From the NCBI RefSeq assembly GCF_900103605.1, contig NZ_FNHY01000005.1, forward strand, positions 124,001 to 188,000: a stretch of DNA of 64,000 nucleotides. Direction: 5' to 3'. Within the stretch, counting starts at the first letter, position 1. Every line of letters starts with the position of its first letter. Positions 1-7,516 of the stretch are shown piece by piece. The notes under the pieces are model-generated. The model was not told where the DNA came from and ran no database searches. It saw only the letters and a list, made by a program, of their open reading frames with translations. The translations under genes and the position numbers were made by a program. Origin of the DNA: Psychrobacillus sp. OK028 (GTDB lineage: Bacteria; Bacillota; Bacilli; Bacillales_A; Planococcaceae).

Positions 1-350
1 AAAATAGCGGGTACTAATAACGCTGCACCGACTCCACCTATGACACGAGAAACATACAAGATACCGATAGAATCGGAGAAGTAAAATACAAACATAGATA
101 AAGCAAGCCCACTAAGACCAGCAATAATCATAATTCTTCTCCCGTATTTATCTGCCCATTTCCCAGCAATCGGAGACATCAAAAGCTGTGCGCCTGCAAA
201 TATAGATATCATTAAACCCGCTGCCATCCCCCCTTGATCGATGGATTTTAAATAAGCGGGTAAAATGGGAATAATAATACCGAAACTCCCTATAGCAATA
301 AACATATTAATCATTAGTATAAATAATTTTTTTCGTTGTTCCTTCGTCAT
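1..350 (-). CDS. MFS transporter, N-terminal part (partial)
   Basis: Only the first 116 residues lie in the window; the gene runs off the left edge. The start ATG at 350 follows an AGAGG ribosome site. The protein opens with MTKEQRKKLF and a first membrane helix at about residues 9-33. The loop after helix 2 carries GKWADKYGRR (residues 63-72), which is the motif A signature of major facilitator transporters, and further hydrophobic helices follow. The family exports small molecules or drugs through the cytoplasmic membrane using the proton gradient. The substrate cannot be told from this fragment, and the C-terminal two thirds are not visible. Confidence 0.85.
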   Translation of the reverse strand, partial: MTKEQRKKLFILMINMFIAIGSFGIIIPILPAYLKSIDQGGMAAGLMISIFAGAQLLMSPIAGKWADKYGRRIMIIAGLSGLALSMFVFYFSDSIGILYVSRVIGGVGAALLVPAI

Positions 351-425
351 CACATACCTCTTTCATCTACAGTATCAATACATAAGGAATAGATTAACAC
401 GCCTTATCCAAATAAGTAAACAACA

Positions 426-470
426 AAGCTACCTTTCACCAATGGAAACCGGTGGCAGATAGCTTCTGTT
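426..470 (-). terminator. Hairpin downstream of the DUF3221 gene
   Basis: Arms AAGCTA (426-431) and TAGCTT (460-465) enclose a second CACC/GGTG pairing. On the minus strand a short T-rich stretch follows. It sits just past the stop codon at 478. The stem is imperfect, so this is a moderate call. Confidence 0.45.
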
Positions 471-477
471 TAAGTAT

Positions 478-855
478 TTATTCATTTAAATTTTCAATTG
501 TCTTGGCCGTTCCTCTAGCAGGATATGATTCATCTAGGGCAGTGTATCCAACCTTTACCTCATCAAATAACTTCAATCGACTACGCTGATCCATGGTCAT
601 TGAAAACCACGTAGCTTCATTTTCAGTTGCTAGTGCTTCATCCACCGACATATTTTTTGCCTCATCAGCTGTTAATCCACCAACGACTAAAATAGTAGTG
701 TCTTGAATATCAATAATAATTCCTTCTATGTAGCCTGTTGGGTGCTGTGGCTGAGTGGGATTATTCTCAAAAAATTGCATGATAAAATAAAAGCTTGCAC
801 CAACCGCCATTAATAAAATACCAATCAATATTCCTACTGTATACTTTCCCTTCAT
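478..855 (-). CDS. DUF3221 (YobA-like) membrane-anchored protein
   Basis: This 125-residue protein has an uncleaved signal or anchor helix at residues 5-28 and then a small extracellular domain. The domain begins GYIEGIIIDIQDTTILVVGG, the pattern of DUF3221/YobA proteins, which are small OB-like secreted or lipoprotein-type domains of unknown function in Bacillales. No lipobox cysteine is present, so it is probably tethered by its N-terminal helix. The start has an AAGGAGG site eight bases upstream. It follows the gene at 869-1342 by 13 bases, suggesting one transcript. The family assignment is from memory of the pattern; no function is known. Confidence 0.65.
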   Translation of the reverse strand: MKGKYTVGILIGILLMAVGASFYFIMQFFENNPTQPQHPTGYIEGIIIDIQDTTILVVGGLTADEAKNMSVDEALATENEATWFSMTMDQRSRLKLFDEVKVGYTALDESYPARGTAKTIENLNE

Positions 856-868
856 AATAGAAGCCTCC

Positions 869-1342
869 TTACTTTTTCTCTGCTAGTCGGAAGCCTTCTT
901 CTAAAAGGTACGCTTTTGCTTCACTATAAGAGCCAAAGCTTTCTTCTAAGTTATACCCGTGATATATATTCCAAAGTGTATCTTCTTGTAACAATGTCAG
1001 CTTAGAATCTTCTTTGTTTTTCCAAACTTCTTCTATTTCCTCGTCTTGTAGCTCTTCTTCCTCTGTTGAAAGATAAGTTATAGAGTCTTTAATAATCTTT
1101 CTTAGCTCATCGGCCGAAGCTTCACGAATATTCAATAGTCCTTTATCGTCAGCTGCTTCATATTGAGGAAGGTCTCCTACGTAAACAAAGCCATTTCCAT
1201 TCGGATGGAGGTGATAAATAACCGTTGTTTTTTCATATAAACTTTTTTCGTAATGATAATTTACTCGTTTCATTGATACTTCTTTACGAGTAAGCTCTGT
1301 AAATTCTTGAATAATTGCTTCTTTTTCTTCAAATGTTAGCAT
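869..1342 (-). CDS. Conserved-looking cytoplasmic protein, unknown function
   Basis: I do not recognise this 157-residue acidic protein. It has no signal peptide or membrane helix. The middle (about residues 92-115) is very rich in Glu and Asp, while the N-terminal half contains a beta-like segment ending in GNGFVYVGDL. The C-terminus (NIYHGYNLEESFGSYSEAKA) looks like a small alpha/beta fold. It has a plausible GAGG ribosome site and lies 13 bases upstream of the DUF3221 gene in the same direction, so the two are probably cotranscribed. Codon use resembles its neighbours. Confidence 0.6.
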   Translation of the reverse strand: MLTFEEKEAIIQEFTELTRKEVSMKRVNYHYEKSLYEKTTVIYHLHPNGNGFVYVGDLPQYEAADDKGLLNIREASADELRKIIKDSITYLSTEEEELQDEEIEEVWKNKEDSKLTLLQEDTLWNIYHGYNLEESFGSYSEAKAYLLEEGFRLAEKK

Positions 1343-1392
1343 GCGATTCCTCTTCCTATACGTTTTTTCATTTATCTAGTATAGCATATCCT

Positions 1393-1485
1393 TTATCCTC
1401 TTCGCGTCCACCATTCCGCTAATATAACAAAACAAATAACTACCGCAATGACTACTGCAAAAAACCAATCTGGTAAGCTCCCCAA
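1393..1485 (-). CDS. Possible 30-residue single-helix membrane protein
   Basis: A TTG codon at 1485 is preceded at seven to eight bases by GGGAGG, which itself overlaps the last codons of the upstream dipeptidase gene. Reading from it gives a 30-residue peptide with one long hydrophobic stretch (WFFAVVIAVVICFVILAEWW) and a positively charged tail (TRRG). That is the shape of many bacterial small membrane proteins and would be translationally coupled to the dipeptidase. It is too short for normal gene finders. Being this small, it could be chance; conservation in relatives would decide. Confidence 0.4.
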   Translation of the reverse strand: MGSLPDWFFAVVIAVVICFVILAEWWTRRG

Positions 1486-1487
1486 AT

Positions 1488-2432
1488 TTATGCCTCCCTA
1501 CAAATTCGCATCACAAATCGTTCGAAATTCTTTGATGTGAATCCTTCTACTTCCTCGCTTGTATAGCTTTCTAATAATTTCCTTACTAAATTTTGTGTTT
1601 TGGATGCGTCCTCTAAACCCACAACACATTCACTAATCCCATCAAAGTCAGAACCTAATCCTGTAAGATGTTTACCTCCAAGTGAAACGATATGCTCTAT
1701 ATGCTTCTCCAAGTCCTGTATTTCTACTGACTTTTTGGTAGCATCTATAAATGGTGGATAATACACCACATGAATCGGGCTGTTTTTAGCGATTAGTGCT
1801 TTTATTTGACTGTCACTTAAATTTCTTGGTGAGTCACATAGAGCTCTTGTATTAGAATGACTTGCCATTAGCCATTTTGCCTTAGGAAGTACATCCCAAA
1901 AAGATTGCTCACTCAAATGAGAGACATCAACAATTATATTTAGCTCGTTCAACAAGGATATGACTTCTTCTCCAAATGGAGTTAACCCAGTACCAGATTC
2001 CTCGGAAGACCCATCTGCTACTTGATTAGCCCCGTTCCAAGTCAACCCGACTAATTTCACTCCATGCGATAAAAGTAGCTTCAGCTTATGCATATCGCCG
2101 TCTATCATATCAAGTCCTTCTAATGATAATACAGCCCCAATTTGTCCTTCTTGTAATGATTCAAGCTGCTCCCACTCATATATAGGTATTATATTGTCAT
2201 CCTTGGCCACAATTTCGTTGTGAAAAAACTCAATTTGACGAATTGCCTCTAAAAATAGCCGTTCCTTTGGAAAACCGTCCGAAACGAATACTGCAAACAC
2301 CTGAAGTGCTATTTCTCCAGCTTCTAAAGACTTTTTGCTAGCCTGTAGCTTCGATGAGTCAGCAAAAGAAAGAGGTTCCTCCGCTTTTGCTAATTTATAA
2401 AGCACATCACAGTGTAAATCATATACTTTCAT
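1488..2432 (-). CDS. Membrane dipeptidase-family (M19) metallopeptidase
   Basis: This 314-residue enzyme has the binuclear zinc site of the M19 (renal dipeptidase) family: the HCD motif at His7/Asp9, the bridging Glu105 in LSLEG, DVSHLS with His172, the ASHSN motif with His192, and GSDFDG near residues 261-265. Family members hydrolyse dipeptides, including some with a D-amino acid. It lacks a signal peptide, so it should act in the cytoplasm, as is usual for Bacillales members. The start has a good TAGGAGG site. The substrate is not determinable; peptide recycling is the likely role. Confidence 0.9.
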   Translation of the reverse strand: MKVYDLHCDVLYKLAKAEEPLSFADSSKLQASKKSLEAGEIALQVFAVFVSDGFPKERLFLEAIRQIEFFHNEIVAKDDNIIPIYEWEQLESLQEGQIGAVLSLEGLDMIDGDMHKLKLLLSHGVKLVGLTWNGANQVADGSSEESGTGLTPFGEEVISLLNELNIIVDVSHLSEQSFWDVLPKAKWLMASHSNTRALCDSPRNLSDSQIKALIAKNSPIHVVYYPPFIDATKKSVEIQDLEKHIEHIVSLGGKHLTGLGSDFDGISECVVGLEDASKTQNLVRKLLESYTSEEVEGFTSKNFERFVMRICREA

Positions 2433-2465
2433 CTTATCCTCCTAAAATATTGTGCACTTCTATAA

Positions 2466-2966
2466 TCATTCTGGTGCTTCTTCCCCAAATGCCAACCACT
2501 CGTCTTTCGATGGTCCGTACATTCCCGGAATCGGCAAACCAGCTTGTCGCATAAGTATCGTCATCTGACCGCGGTGATGTATTTGATGGTAGATTAAAAC
2601 TTGCAATACAGTCGCCACTGTCCATAGCTCCCCGTACATATCCTTTTCTTCTAAAAGGGTTTCATCTGTCCATTGATCTTTCATAGCCAAAACGATAGAA
2701 TGGCTAGACTGTTTATAGGCTTCCACCATTTCTTTCGTCGTTAATGGCTGGATCGCTTCATGAGGAGTTGCTGAAAATTGCAATCCGGTTCTTCCTATCA
2801 TTTCATCTAAGCTTGTAATAATATGCCATGCGAGCTTTCCAAGGGTACGACCGTCCTCAGAAACTCTTTGTTTTAATGACTCATCTGTCAATGCTTCTAA
2901 AATTTTAAGTGTTGATTCACTTTCATGCTGCCAATCAGCGAAAAAGTCTTCTAGGCTTCCTATCAT
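2466..2966 (-). CDS. DinB-family protein
   Basis: A four-helix-bundle metal-binding protein of the DinB/YfiT superfamily, 166 residues. Seen in the sequence: the first metal histidine in KLAWHII and the characteristic HQIHHRGQ near the C-terminus. Members are thiol transferases or of unknown role; the original DinB is a DNA-damage-inducible protein of B. subtilis. I chose the ATG at 2966 because its GGAGG site is seven bases upstream; the ATG at 2972 is only one base from that site, and a longer reading to 3083 has no ribosome site. The gene is divergent from the GIY-YIG gene. Confidence 0.85.
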   Translation of the reverse strand: MIGSLEDFFADWQHESESTLKILEALTDESLKQRVSEDGRTLGKLAWHIITSLDEMIGRTGLQFSATPHEAIQPLTTKEMVEAYKQSSHSIVLAMKDQWTDETLLEEKDMYGELWTVATVLQVLIYHQIHHRGQMTILMRQAGLPIPGMYGPSKDEWLAFGEEAPE

Positions 2967-3100
2967 GTTCATTCCTCCAAACAGTATAATGTAACTAATT
3001 TCGTCACTTGCTTTAAATAATCCTGCAAAATACCTTTCGAATAGATATTGCGGACCAGTTCTGATATAGTAAAGGATAGACAATAAGAGGACGTGAGCGA

Positions 3101-3475
3101 ATGATTAAAATTGAATTACCAAAACCAACTGTAACAATTACACAGCGTGAACAAGTACTTAAAGAAGGCGATGTAGAAATCCCAGCAATTCATGGATTTA
3201 TCGACTTTCACCAAATCCCTCGTGATAAAGGCGGCATTTTCTTTTTCTACAATAAGAACGATGAGCTTTTATTCGTCGGTAAAGCGCGTAAAATTAGACA
3301 GCGTATTAAAAAACACTTTGAAGACAACGTTTCGCCAATGATTAAACATCGTGATGAAGTGTACAAAATTAGTGTATGTATAGTAGAAGAAGCAATGGAT
3401 CGTGAAATTTACGAAACCTATGCGATCAATACACAAAAAGCCAAATATAATATCGATAAAGCATTTTTTAGATAA
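3101..3475 (+). CDS. GIY-YIG domain protein
   Basis: This 124-residue protein holds a GIY-YIG nuclease fold at about residues 40-120: a GIFFFY strand replacing GIY, then LLFVGKARKIRQRIKKHF corresponding to the YIG strand and following helix with its arginines, a glutamate-bearing helix (DREIYETY) and the closing KAKYN. This resembles the N-terminal domain of UvrC. The first motif is altered (GIF for GIY and FVG for YIG), so activity is uncertain. The first 35 residues are an extension rich in basic and polar residues. It ends just before a perfect bidirectional terminator. Confidence 0.75.
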   Translation: MIKIELPKPTVTITQREQVLKEGDVEIPAIHGFIDFHQIPRDKGGIFFFYNKNDELLFVGKARKIRQRIKKHFEDNVSPMIKHRDEVYKISVCIVEEAMDREIYETYAINTQKAKYNIDKAFFR

Positions 3476-3483
3476 GTTTAATG

Positions 3484-3523
3484 AAATCCCATGTTCTCCT
3501 AAAAGAGAACATGGGATTTATTT
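3484..3523. terminator. Perfect 15-bp bidirectional terminator
   Basis: Arms at 3484-3498 and 3505-3519 are perfectly complementary around a six-base loop, with A-rich and T-rich flanks. It separates the GIY-YIG gene from the convergent FNR gene. Confidence 0.85.
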
Positions 3524-3579
3524 CTGTCAATGCAGCAAAAATGAGACTGCCTTCCAAAACATAGGCGCTTGCGCTTTTG

Positions 3580-4569
3580 TTACTTTACTTCTTCAAAAAT
3601 ACTCGTGCTGTGCTTTGGCTGTACGCGTGCTTTTGGATCTATGAATGCTTTAATATGACTAATAGCAATTGGAACCTCTCCAAATCCTACGGCAATCAGT
3701 TTTACTTTTCCATCATGCGTACATACATCGCCAGCAGCATATATTCCTTCTACACTTGTTTCCATTTTTTCATTGACTACTACTGAATTCTTTTCCATTT
3801 CAAGACCCCATTCTTTTAGTGGCCCGAGTGATGCAACATTTCCGTAGTTCACTAAAACATGGTCTGCTGTGATTCTTTCCTCCGTTTTATCTTTACTCAT
3901 TATTACTACTTCTTCAATCTTTTCTCCATCACCAATGACTTCTTTTATTCCATATGGTGTTTTGACTTGTACAGTTGAATTTTGAAGTTGTTGAATGGTC
4001 ATTTCATGTGCAGTAAACTCTCTTCGATGGCAAATGGTCACTTTCGAAGCAACCCCCTCTAACATTAGTGACCAGTCGAGTGCAGAATCTCCTCCACCTA
4101 ATACAAGTACATCAGAACCTTTGAAATTCTCCAGACTCTTTACTTTATAATGAAGGTTTTTCCCTTCATACTCAGAAGCTCCTGGAACATTTAACTTACG
4201 TGGCTGAAAAGAACCAATGCCAGAAGTAAGTAGAATCGTTTTGGAATAATGTACATCTTTATCCGTTGTCAGCGCAAAATAATCTGGTAGTCTCTCTAGC
4301 GCTATTGCTGTTTCCTCCAAGCAGATGGTTGGATTACTATAAGCAGCCTGTTCTACTAAATTTGCTACTAAATCCTTTGCTAAAACTTTCGGAATGCCAC
4401 CAATATCATAAATATACTTGTCAGGGTAAAGCTCCATCAATTGTCCACCTAGTTGGGGAAGGCTATCGATAATCTTCACTTTCAAATCACGTAGTCCTCC
4501 ATAAAACGAAGCGAACAAACCTGTTGGACCCCCTCCTATAATTGTTACATCATATAATTCACTATCCAC
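3580..4569 (-). CDS. Ferredoxin/flavodoxin-NADP+ reductase, YumC type
   Basis: This 329-residue flavoprotein resembles thioredoxin reductase but lacks the redox-active CxxC. It has an N-terminal FAD dinucleotide motif (IIGGGPTG, residues 10-17), a second NAD(P)-binding motif (VLGGGDSALDW), and the C-terminal GIYAAGDV FAD signature. That combination defines type-2 FNRs such as B. subtilis YumC, which pass electrons between NADPH and ferredoxin or flavodoxin. The start is a GTG with GAGGTG close upstream. The DCC protein gene lies 23 bases upstream on the same strand, so the two may be cotranscribed as a redox pair. Confidence 0.9.
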   Translation of the reverse strand: MDSELYDVTIIGGGPTGLFASFYGGLRDLKVKIIDSLPQLGGQLMELYPDKYIYDIGGIPKVLAKDLVANLVEQAAYSNPTICLEETAIALERLPDYFALTTDKDVHYSKTILLTSGIGSFQPRKLNVPGASEYEGKNLHYKVKSLENFKGSDVLVLGGGDSALDWSLMLEGVASKVTICHRREFTAHEMTIQQLQNSTVQVKTPYGIKEVIGDGEKIEEVVIMSKDKTEERITADHVLVNYGNVASLGPLKEWGLEMEKNSVVVNEKMETSVEGIYAAGDVCTHDGKVKLIAVGFGEVPIAISHIKAFIDPKARVQPKHSTSIFEEVK

Positions 4570-4592
4570 TTTTTCACCTCATAACTACATTA

Positions 4593-4982
4593 TTATAGAA
4601 ATCGATTTCGTATCTCGGGAGATGGAATCGAACAGCTATCTTTTTTGCCAAACCATGCGTACCGATTTTTTGCTACAAATTTATATACTAGATCACGTAG
4701 TCGTTTAGGAACTAGCTTCAACACATATAAAAACCCCCATAGTCCACTTAAGTGTTTGGTAATGTGGAGAGCAGCGTCCGAGGAGTAATACACTTTATGA
4801 TGGTCAACAACGACTAAACTATCCATAGCTTCAGGTATAGCATACTGACGTTTAAGTGCTTCTCCTATCTCGCTTTGCTGGGCTGCAAATTGGAAATAGC
4901 CTTTTGGATCACGTTTAATAATAAATTGCACACTTGCATCACAAAAATTGCATTCTCCGTCAAACAAAATGATAGCTGGCAT
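4593..4982 (-). CDS. DCC-family thiol-disulfide oxidoreductase-like protein (YuxK type)
   Basis: A 129-residue protein with the DCC-family hallmark near the N-terminus, LFDGECNFC, where Cys11 and Cys14 form a CxxC pair, followed by the conserved RDPKGYFQFAAQQS segment. Family members are predicted thiol-disulfide oxidoreductases with a thioredoxin-like fold; their physiological partner is unknown. It is located immediately upstream of the FNR gene. The start has a GGGGGAG site. Confidence 0.85.
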   Translation of the reverse strand: MPAIILFDGECNFCDASVQFIIKRDPKGYFQFAAQQSEIGEALKRQYAIPEAMDSLVVVDHHKVYYSSDAALHITKHLSGLWGFLYVLKLVPKRLRDLVYKFVAKNRYAWFGKKDSCSIPSPEIRNRFL

Positions 4983-5106
4983 CGGACTCCCCCTTTCCCC
5001 TAGTGTACTATAATCACTGCTGAAATGCGCTTGTCGGCATTATATAAGAAAGACCGGGCAAAAAAACGCCAAGTCCTTTAAGAATAAAAACCTGTGTGCC
5101 GTTGAT

Positions 5107-5156
5107 TGTAGCGAAGGTCGGATGCTTTCCAACAGGAGGCACCGACCTGCGCTACA
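5107..5156. repeat. Interspersed palindromic hairpin element in the 4983-5413 gap
   Basis: The arms TGTAGCG (5107-5113) and CGCTACA (5150-5156), then AGGTCGG (5115-5121) and CCGACCT (5142-5148), then TGC and GCA, form a long interrupted stem around a 13-base loop. GTTGATT precedes and TCAATATT follows, extending the symmetry. It does not end in a T-tract, so it is not an ordinary terminator. It looks like one member of a family of intergenic palindromes. The rest of the 430-base gap shows only the yteA terminator and no gene. Confidence 0.6.
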
Positions 5157-5364
5157 CTCAATATTAAACTATTCTATATAAGGAAAGTTCTATACAATAT
5201 CACATGAAATGAAAGTTTGCCTTTTACACCTATTAATGGACTACAAAAAGATTACCGGTAATTTGAATGGATTTGATAAATCTCTCCGTGTAGTACTACA
5301 CATTAATTGATCTTCGTTACAGATGGAGACTCCGGCGGTACATGCCAAAGATCTTATAATTGGA

Positions 5365-5406
5365 ACAAAAAAGATGCCCTTAAGTCCACTAGAACTTTCA
5401 GGCATC
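5365..5406 (-). terminator. yteA terminator
   Basis: GATGCC (5373-5378) pairs with GGCATC (5401-5406), with an additional AAGT/ACTT pairing inside. On the minus strand the stem is followed by a run of six Ts. It lies just after the yteA stop at 5414. Confidence 0.75.
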
Positions 5407-5413
5407 ACTCTCA

Positions 5414-5899
5414 TCATTGTTTGTCTTGTGGTGAATCAGATGAACCGACCTCTTCTAGTGTCTCAAAGCTATTGGAGTAATCGCGAAGTCTATCATCTTC
5501 GTCCTCAACTGGCTGATCTGTTGAAGAGTTTAGAAGTGATTCTTCAACTGGACGACTGTCTTCATATACACCTTGATGCGCATGCTCCACACATGTCAAA
5601 GTAGTCGGCACCGCTTCTAATCGAGCAAGTGGTATTTCTTCTCCGCATTCAGCACATTTTCCATATGTACCCTCCTCGATAGCAGCTAACGCTTTTTCAA
5701 TGTCCTCCATTTCCTCATCAAAATGTCTATTTAACGCTAGACGCGTATGCTGATCAGTTAAGTCAGTTGCATTATCCGCAGGGTGATTATCGTAGTTGGA
5801 TAACTCCGTTGTCTCAAACTCCTCTTCATTTTGTTTTTGATGCTCTAACTCTTCAAAACGTTTTTCTAATGTATTTTTAAATTTATCGTATTTTGTCAT
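5414..5899 (-). CDS. yteA: YteA-type TraR/DksA zinc-finger protein
   Basis: A 161-residue acidic protein. An N-terminal coiled-coil-like region (residues 1-80) leads into a DksA/TraR zinc finger: CAEC near residue 95, then IPLARLEAVPTTLTC and VEH, giving a Cys-Cys-Cys-His ligand set as in YteA proteins of Bacillus. DksA relatives enter the RNA polymerase secondary channel; YteA itself has only a loosely defined stress or sporulation link. The highly acidic tail (PVEDEDDRLRDYSNS) is typical. It stands alone, with its own terminator and a GGAGG ribosome site. Confidence 0.85.
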   Translation of the reverse strand: MTKYDKFKNTLEKRFEELEHQKQNEEEFETTELSNYDNHPADNATDLTDQHTRLALNRHFDEEMEDIEKALAAIEEGTYGKCAECGEEIPLARLEAVPTTLTCVEHAHQGVYEDSRPVEESLLNSSTDQPVEDEDDRLRDYSNSFETLEEVGSSDSPQDKQ

Positions 5900-6090
5900 G
5901 TAAATTCCTCCTTGGGTTACTTAAGGATTACCCAAATAAGAGCGAAATAAAACAATCTGCCATAACGTTTAGAAATTACCTTTTTGTCTATATAATCAAA
6001 TAGAAGGACCATTACACTTTAATTCATAGTGATTTAGTATGGTATTTTTTAAATTTTTCCAGTATGATTATATTTAGGGAGTGATTGTGA

Positions 6091-6717
6091 ATGGGTATAC
6101 ATAAATTTTTTATGAGCATGAACGATTTAGAAAGAATTATTCGCTGTCCCGGACGTTTTAAATTTGAAGAGCATAATGTTGCTGCTCACTCTTGGAAGGT
6201 TTCCCAATACGCTATGTTTTTCGCAACACTAGAAGAGAATAACGGTGCAACAATTAACTGGAAATCACTTTACGAAAAAACGATTAACCATGATTTTGCA
6301 GAGATTTTTATCGGCGATATTAAAACACCAGTGAAACATGCTTCTCCTGAGCTTAAACAAATGCTTGCACATGTTGAAGAAAAAATGATGGAGAAGTTCA
6401 TATTAGATGAAATTCCAAAAGAATTTCAGCCAGTATTTTTTGACCGTATGAAAGAAGGGAAAGACGATACGATTGAAGGTCGTTTACTCGAGTTAGCAGA
6501 CAAATTGGATCAAGTATACGAAGCTTTTGCTGAATTGCAGCGCGGAAATACGGATGCAGAATTTGTGAATATGTACGAAACTGCGTTAAGAAAGATTCTT
6601 CATATCCCATTAAATACAAGTATCAATTACTTTAAAGAGGTTATTTTGCAGGAAATTATGAAGGAAGAATCCGTTATAGATGTAAAATCTATTACCGTAC
6701 AATTACTAGTAGAATAA
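6091..6717 (+). CDS. HD-domain hydrolase, YfbR-like 5'-deoxynucleotidase family
   Basis: A 208-residue HD-superfamily phosphohydrolase. The metal ligands are visible: His33 in AAHSWKVSQ, the HD pair at His67-Asp68 in INHDFAEIFIGDI, and the downstream Asp in LADKLDQ. The opening segment LERIIRCPGRFKFEEHNVAAHSW matches YfbR-type proteins, which remove phosphate from deoxynucleoside 5'-monophosphates. It is a single gene, with a GGGAG ribosome site nine bases before the start. The exact substrate is inferred from the family. Confidence 0.85.
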   Translation: MGIHKFFMSMNDLERIIRCPGRFKFEEHNVAAHSWKVSQYAMFFATLEENNGATINWKSLYEKTINHDFAEIFIGDIKTPVKHASPELKQMLAHVEEKMMEKFILDEIPKEFQPVFFDRMKEGKDDTIEGRLLELADKLDQVYEAFAELQRGNTDAEFVNMYETALRKILHIPLNTSINYFKEVILQEIMKEESVIDVKSITVQLLVE

Positions 6718-6730
6718 TCTTTTCCAAATT

Positions 6731-6763
6731 ATGCGATATATTGTATAATATGTTGTATAATAT
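6731..6763. promoter_or_regulatory. Candidate GntR operator upstream of its own gene
   Basis: ATGCGATATATTGTAT (6731-6746) resembles two ATGCAATATAT boxes in front of brnQ. It runs into an 11-bp direct repeat, TTGTATAATAT at 6741-6751 and again at 6753-6763, one helical turn apart. The position just ahead of the regulator start fits autoregulation. Binding is inferred. Confidence 0.5.
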
Positions 6764-6801
6764 TGTTGAACTATTAAGACAATTGAAAGGAGGGAATCAT
6801 T

Positions 6802-7446
6802 ATGCCAATTCCGGTTAATCATACTAAACCCGTTCGTACAACTGCCAAGTTGCATGCTTTTAACCAATTACAGCAGTGGATTATCGACGGAACTTTACAA
6901 CCCGAAGAGAAGCTAAACGATATTGAACTCGCCCAAGCTTTAGGGGTGAGTAGAACGCCTATTAGAGAATCCTTACAACTTCTAGAATCTCAAGGTTTTG
7001 TAACAATGCACCCTGGTAGAGCAACGCAAGTCACCGCCGTAGAGAAAGAGGATATTAATAATCTCTTACCACCATTGGCAGTATTGCAAGCGCTCGCAGC
7101 TGAGATAGCCGTTCTTAATATGGATGAGGAAGTTCTAAGTCTACTAGAAGAAAAAAATAGAGAATTCGCAAACGCTCTACAGCAAAAAGAATTTTCTACA
7201 GCCCTAAGAGTGGATGAAGAATTTCATCAACTTATTGTAGACACAGCTAATAATCCATACATACATTCCATGGTAGAAATGCTTCAAGCACATGTACGTA
7301 GACTATTTTATTATGAAAAAATTATCCTACGAGAATATTCTATTGAGCAACATGCGAATCTAATTCGCGCATTCCGCGAAAAAAACACCAAAGAACTAGC
7401 AGAAGTAATGCGCTCCAATTGGATTTATACAATCGAAGAGTTTTAA
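6802..7446 (+). CDS. GntR-family regulator (FadR/FCD subfamily)
   Basis: A 214-residue regulator. The N-terminal winged helix-turn-helix spans about residues 15-80, with the family signature LAQALGVSRTPIRESLQLLESQGFV and then a wing HPGRATQV. The remainder is an all-helical FCD effector domain with the metal-site pattern (DEEFHQLIVDTANNP and a later His in EQHANLI). FCD regulators usually sense organic acids or amino acids. It is convergent with brnQ, and the two share an upstream DNA motif, so BrnQ is the likely target. The AAAGGAGGG ribosome site supports the start. Confidence 0.9.
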   Translation: MPIPVNHTKPVRTTAKLHAFNQLQQWIIDGTLQPEEKLNDIELAQALGVSRTPIRESLQLLESQGFVTMHPGRATQVTAVEKEDINNLLPPLAVLQALAAEIAVLNMDEEVLSLLEEKNREFANALQQKEFSTALRVDEEFHQLIVDTANNPYIHSMVEMLQAHVRRLFYYEKIILREYSIEQHANLIRAFREKNTKELAEVMRSNWIYTIEEF

Positions 7447-7460
7447 AAACGAAGATAATT

Positions 7461-7512
7461 AAAGGTGGCAGAAAGCGTTGTGTTATTCACAATCTTCCGA
7501 ACCACCTTTTTT
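7461..7512. terminator. Bidirectional terminator between gntR and brnQ
   Basis: AAAGGTGG (7461-7468) pairs with CCACCTTT (7502-7509), with an internal TTGTG/CACAA stem, and a T-run follows on the plus strand. A-rich sequence on the other side serves brnQ. Confidence 0.75.
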
Positions 7513-7516
7513 ATTT

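Noticed and set aside
2434-2625. Minus-strand ORF overlapping the DinB gene end
   Set aside because: Another frame of the DinB gene; no coding signals.
5323-5604. Plus-strand ORF of 93 codons
   Set aside because: It is antisense to yteA and its terminator and has no ribosome site.
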